DNA of 64,000 nucleotides from Rhodospirillales bacterium (lineage in GTDB: Bacteria; Pseudomonadota; Alphaproteobacteria; Dongiales; Dongiaceae): NCBI GenBank assembly GCA_009885795.1, contig VFKA01000035.1:62001-126000 (forward strand), in the 5' to 3' direction. A model generated the notes under the pieces. It saw nothing but the letters and a program-made list of their open reading frames with translations, did no database searches and was not told the origin of the DNA. Both the position numbers and the translations under genes were made by a program. This document shows positions 61,101 through 64,000 of this stretch, one piece after another. Positions within the stretch are counted from its first letter, which is position 1; every line of letters starts with the position of its first letter.

Positions 61101-63005
61101 GTGGGCGTCGGCGACATGTCGGGCGACGTGTTCGGCAACGGCATGCTGCTCTCGCCCAAGATTCGCCTCGTCGCCGCCTTCGACCACCGCCACATCTTTC
61201 TCGACCCCGACCCCGACGCCGCTTCCGGCCTGGCCGAGCGCCAGCGTCTGTTCGATCTGCCGCGGTCGAGTTGGGCCGACTATGACGCCAGGCTCATATC
61301 GAAGGGCGGCGGCGTGCTCGACCGCAAGGCGAAGTCGGTGGCGATCGCGCCCGAGGTCAAGACCCGGTTCCAGATCGCCGAAAGCTCTCTGACCCCGAAC
61401 GCGCTCATCCACCGGCTGTTGACCGCGGATGTCGACCTGTTGTGGTTGGGCGGCATCGGCACCTATGTGAAGGCGAGCGGCGAATCGAACGCCGAGGTCG
61501 GCGACCGCGCCAACGACGCCTTGAGGGTCGATGCGAAGGCCTTGCGCTGCAAGGTGGTGGGCGAAGGCGCCAATCTCGGTTTCACCCAGCGCGGCCGGAC
61601 CGAGTTCGGGATGTTGGGCGGCCGCGGCAACACGGACGCCGTCGACAATTCCGCCGGCGTCGATTGCTCCGACCACGAGGTCAACATCAAGATTCTCTTG
61701 AACGATCTCGTCGCCGGCGGCGATCTGACGCAAAAGCAGCGCGACTGCCTGTTGGCGGAGATGACCGGCGAGGTGGCGCGCCTCGTCTTGCGCGACAACT
61801 ACCTGCAGAATCAGGCGCTGTCGGTGGCGGAGTTCCAGGGCTGGAAGCAGCTCGATCAGCAGGGCCGGCTCATGCGCGCGCTCGAACGCGCCGGCAAGCT
61901 CGACCGCGCGCTCGAATTCCTGCCCGACGACGAGGAGTTGAAGGACCGCCTGACGGCGGAAACCGGCTTGACCCGCCCCGAACTCGCGGTGCTGCTCGCC
62001 TACGCGAAGATGGCGCTCTATGACGAATTGGTGCCGAGCGACCTGCCGGACGACCCGCAGCTCGAAGACGATCTGGCGCGCTATTTTCCGGCCCAGCTCG
62101 GCGAACGCTTCCGCCCGGCCATCGGCCGCCACCGCTTGCGCCGCGAGATCATCGCCACCGGCGTCACCAACAGCCTGGTCAATCGCGTCGGGCCGACCTT
62201 CGTCCATGTGATGAAGGAGAAGACCGCGCTTCCGGCTTCCGATATCGCGCGCGCCTATGCGATCACGCGCGGAACTTTCGCGCTCCGCGATCTGTGGGCG
62301 GCGATCGAGGCTCTCGACAATGCCGTGCCGGCCGCCGTCCAGACCGACATGCTGGTGGCGATCGATCGCCTGGCCGAACGCGGCACGCTGTGGTTCCTGC
62401 GCAACGGGTCGCGGCCGCTCGACATCGCCGCGCATATCGGGCTCTACGGCCCCGGCATCGCGGCGTTGGCGGGTGACGTGACAACCCTTGTCAGCGAGGG
62501 CGAGCAGGGCGAGATCGAACGCCGCCGCGGCGTTTACTCGGCGGCCGGCGTGCCGGCGGATCTCGGTTCGCGCGTGGCGGCCATCGAAGCCCTTGCGCCC
62601 GGCCTCGACATCGTGCGCATCGCCAAGGGCGACGTGTCGGTCCTCGGGCGTGTCGCGCGCGCCTACTTCGCCGCCGGAAGGCGCTTTCACCTCGACTGGC
62701 TGCGCGGGTCCATGACCGGCGTCTCTCTCGATACCCATTGGGACCGGACCGCGGTGGCGGCGATCCTGGACGACCTCGACGGACACCAGCGCGACCTCAC
62801 CGTTCAAATGCTGGGCGTCAGGGTCGCGGCCGGGGCCGGGGCGCCGGACGATGTCGATGCCGGCATCGAGGCATGGGTCGCGGACCATGGCCCGGCCATG
62901 AGCCAAACCGAATCCTTGTTCGCCGATCTGAAGCAGGCGGGCGGGCTCGACCTCGCGCGCCTGGCGATCGCCAACCGCCAGCTGCGCGGGCTCGTCTCGG
63001 ACTGA
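58173..63005 (+). CDS. NAD-specific glutamate dehydrogenase, large (~180 kDa) type
   Basis: A 1,610-residue enzyme converting glutamate to 2-oxoglutarate and ammonia with NAD+. It matches the GDH_180 family: a long N-terminal part with ACT-like regulatory regions, then the catalytic domain with [43 protein letters not shown]. The dinucleotide-binding region [17 protein letters not shown] and a helical C-terminus follow. The start is the ATG at 58173 ([16 protein letters not shown]); earlier codons are leader. Its stop is 24 bp before a palindromic repeat. It supplies carbon and ammonium from amino acids and is allosterically regulated in characterised members. Confidence 0.96.
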   Translation: [1610 protein letters not shown]

Positions 63006-63028
63006 ATGCCGCCCGGCGCCTGCGCGAC

Positions 63029-63121
63029 GCCCTCATGCTTCGACAGGCTCGGCATGAGGGCCTCATCCTGAGCCTGTCGAAGGACGAGGCCCGACTCGCG
63101 TTTCAATGACCGTAGGAACTA
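63029..63121 (-). repeat. Dispersed palindromic repeat, copy 3 (inverted orientation)
   Basis: A 93-bp copy in the opposite orientation to those at 2593 and 12802. The hairpin arms around CTTCGACAGGCTCGG and CTGAGCCTGTCGAAG are well kept. It spans 63106, the start codon of the following transporter gene, so the first codons of that gene lie in the element. Confidence 0.85.
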
Positions 63122-64000
63122 TCTCCAACCGGCGCGCCATCGTCGCGTGGTGCCTCTACGATTGGGCGAACTCCGCCTTCCCGACGATCGTCTCGACGTT
63201 CCTCTTCAGCGCCTATGTAACCGAGGCGGTGGCGCCGGACCGCGTCACCGGCACGGCGCTCTGGGGCCAGGCGATGAGCGTCGCCGGAATCGCCATCGCG
63301 CTCTCGAGCCCGGCGCTCGGCGCCATCGCCGACAGCGGCGGGCGGCGAAAGGCGTGGCTCTTCGGGTTGAGCGCGCTGTGCGTCGCCGCCACCGCGCTGT
63401 TGTGGTTCGTGCGTCCGACCGATGCCGACCTCGTCTACGCGCTGGTCATGGCGGCGATCGCGACCGTGGGGTTCGAGCTCGCCATCGTCTTCTACAACGC
63501 CCTGCTGCCGGGGCTGGCGCCCGCCGGCCGTTTGGGCCGAATCTCCGGCTGGGGCTGGGGCGTCGGATATTTCGGCGGGCTCGGCTGTCTCGTCATCGCG
63601 CTCCTCGTTTTCGTGCGCCCCGAATTGCCGCCCTTCGGCCTCGACAAGGCCGAGGGCGAGCATGTGCGGGTCGCCATGCTGTTGGCGGCGGCATGGTTCG
63701 CGGTGTTCGCGCTGCCGCTCTTTCTCTGGGTCCCGGAGCCCGACCGCGGGCGCGCGGCCGGCGCGACGGCGGTGCGCGCGGGGTTTTCGAATCTCATCGC
63801 GACGTTCCGCGAGATTCGCCGCCACGCCAACGTCGCGCGCTTCCTGCTGGCCAAGCTCGTCTACATGGAAGGCCTCAACACCACCTTCGCCTTCGGCGGC
63901 ATCTACGCCGCCGGCGCCATCGGCATGACGCTCGAAGAGGTGCTGCTGTTCGGCATCCTGCTCAATGTCAGCGGCGGCATCGGCGCCATCCTGTTCGCCT
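63106..64000 (+). CDS. MFS transporter, UMF1 / Atg22-like family (3' end outside window)
   Basis: The first 298 codons of an inner-membrane transporter; the frame is open to the window edge. The N-terminal MTVGTISNRRAIVAWCLYDWANSAFPTIVSTFLFSAYVTEAV is the diagnostic UMF1/Atg22-like start (YDWANSAF), followed by several TM helices and the inter-domain loop LFLWVPEPDRGRAAG. Function of bacterial members is largely unknown; export of amino acids or nutrients is possible. The ATG lies inside palindromic repeat copy 3; no other plausible start precedes YDWANSAF. Confidence 0.92.
   Translation, partial: MTVGTISNRRAIVAWCLYDWANSAFPTIVSTFLFSAYVTEAVAPDRVTGTALWGQAMSVAGIAIALSSPALGAIADSGGRRKAWLFGLSALCVAATALLWFVRPTDADLVYALVMAAIATVGFELAIVFYNALLPGLAPAGRLGRISGWGWGVGYFGGLGCLVIALLVFVRPELPPFGLDKAEGEHVRVAMLLAAAWFAVFALPLFLWVPEPDRGRAAGATAVRAGFSNLIATFREIRRHANVARFLLAKLVYMEGLNTTFAFGGIYAAGAIGMTLEEVLLFGILLNVSGGIGAILFA

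Noticed and set aside
59151-62906. A 1,251-codon open frame antisense to the glutamate dehydrogenase gene
   Set aside because: High-GC genomes produce long antisense frames. This one lacks recognisable motifs and lies wholly over a conserved enzyme gene.

Overview
The window is GC-rich, densely packed chromosomal DNA. It most resembles an alphaproteobacterium of the Rhodospirillales type. The evidence is a 1,610-residue NAD-dependent glutamate dehydrogenase, an ftsK / lolA / xthA / aminotransferase / UbiH-family neighbourhood, and a YbbN-like thioredoxin / Lon-N / Trm112 / DUF971 run. Most operon junctions are 4-bp ATGA overlaps, and GTG or TTG starts occur. The placement is inference from gene content; no 16S gene is present.

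Layout. 1-2,595: the end of an OmpR-type regulator, an MFS transporter and an MBL-fold hydrolase. 2,721-16,554: one long minus-strand gene array. It reads glycosyltransferase, two GT4 glycosyltransferases, histidine phosphatase, glycosyltransferase, polysaccharide deacetylase, a two-TM protein, a complete Opp/Dpp-type ABC importer and a sugar-nucleotide epimerase. Divergent from it (16,736-20,441) are an ABC-exporter-like protein whose ATPase motifs are degenerate, a lone cyclic-nucleotide-binding domain protein and a methyltransferase. I read these together as a candidate cell-surface glycan system. 20,485-22,948: a lower-GC LysR / GFA / EamA cassette. 22,959-29,895: housekeeping genes (exonuclease III, gamma-Glu amidotransferase, sterol-desaturase family, LolA, FtsK, aminotransferase). 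30,341-33,959: two tandem serralysin-like RTX metalloproteases. 33,996-40,477: a UbiH-type hydroxylase, an orphan AAA+ ATPase of foreign look, and a housekeeping run.

40,606-50,047 is the most mosaic part. A tRNA-Gly(GCC) is followed by a ParDE toxin-antitoxin pair, which is bounded by a second copy of the tRNA 3' end. Next come a BrnTA pair whose toxin has a stop codon at its conserved Trp, and a truncated IS481 transposase. Then comes a seven-gene minus-strand operon encoding an N,N-dimethylformamidase-like amidohydrolase (both subunits) with a complete branched-chain/amide-type ABC importer. A 53-bp near-identical direct repeat, carrying the start of a glycosyltransferase gene, brackets BrnTA, the IS fragment and the catabolic operon. 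That suggests an inserted catabolic island or a deleted duplication.

50,022-64,000: the intact glycosyltransferase, an outer-membrane protein, MsrA, a class III cyclase with TPRs, a thioredoxin-fold protein and a TPR protein. A RelE/XRE toxin-antitoxin pair then sits between two copies of a small membrane-protein gene end. The window ends with the glutamate dehydrogenase and the start of a UMF1-type MFS transporter. A ~93-bp palindromic repeat occurs three times (2,593, 12,802 and 63,029); one copy is flanked by a 20-bp direct repeat and another supplies the start codon of the last gene.
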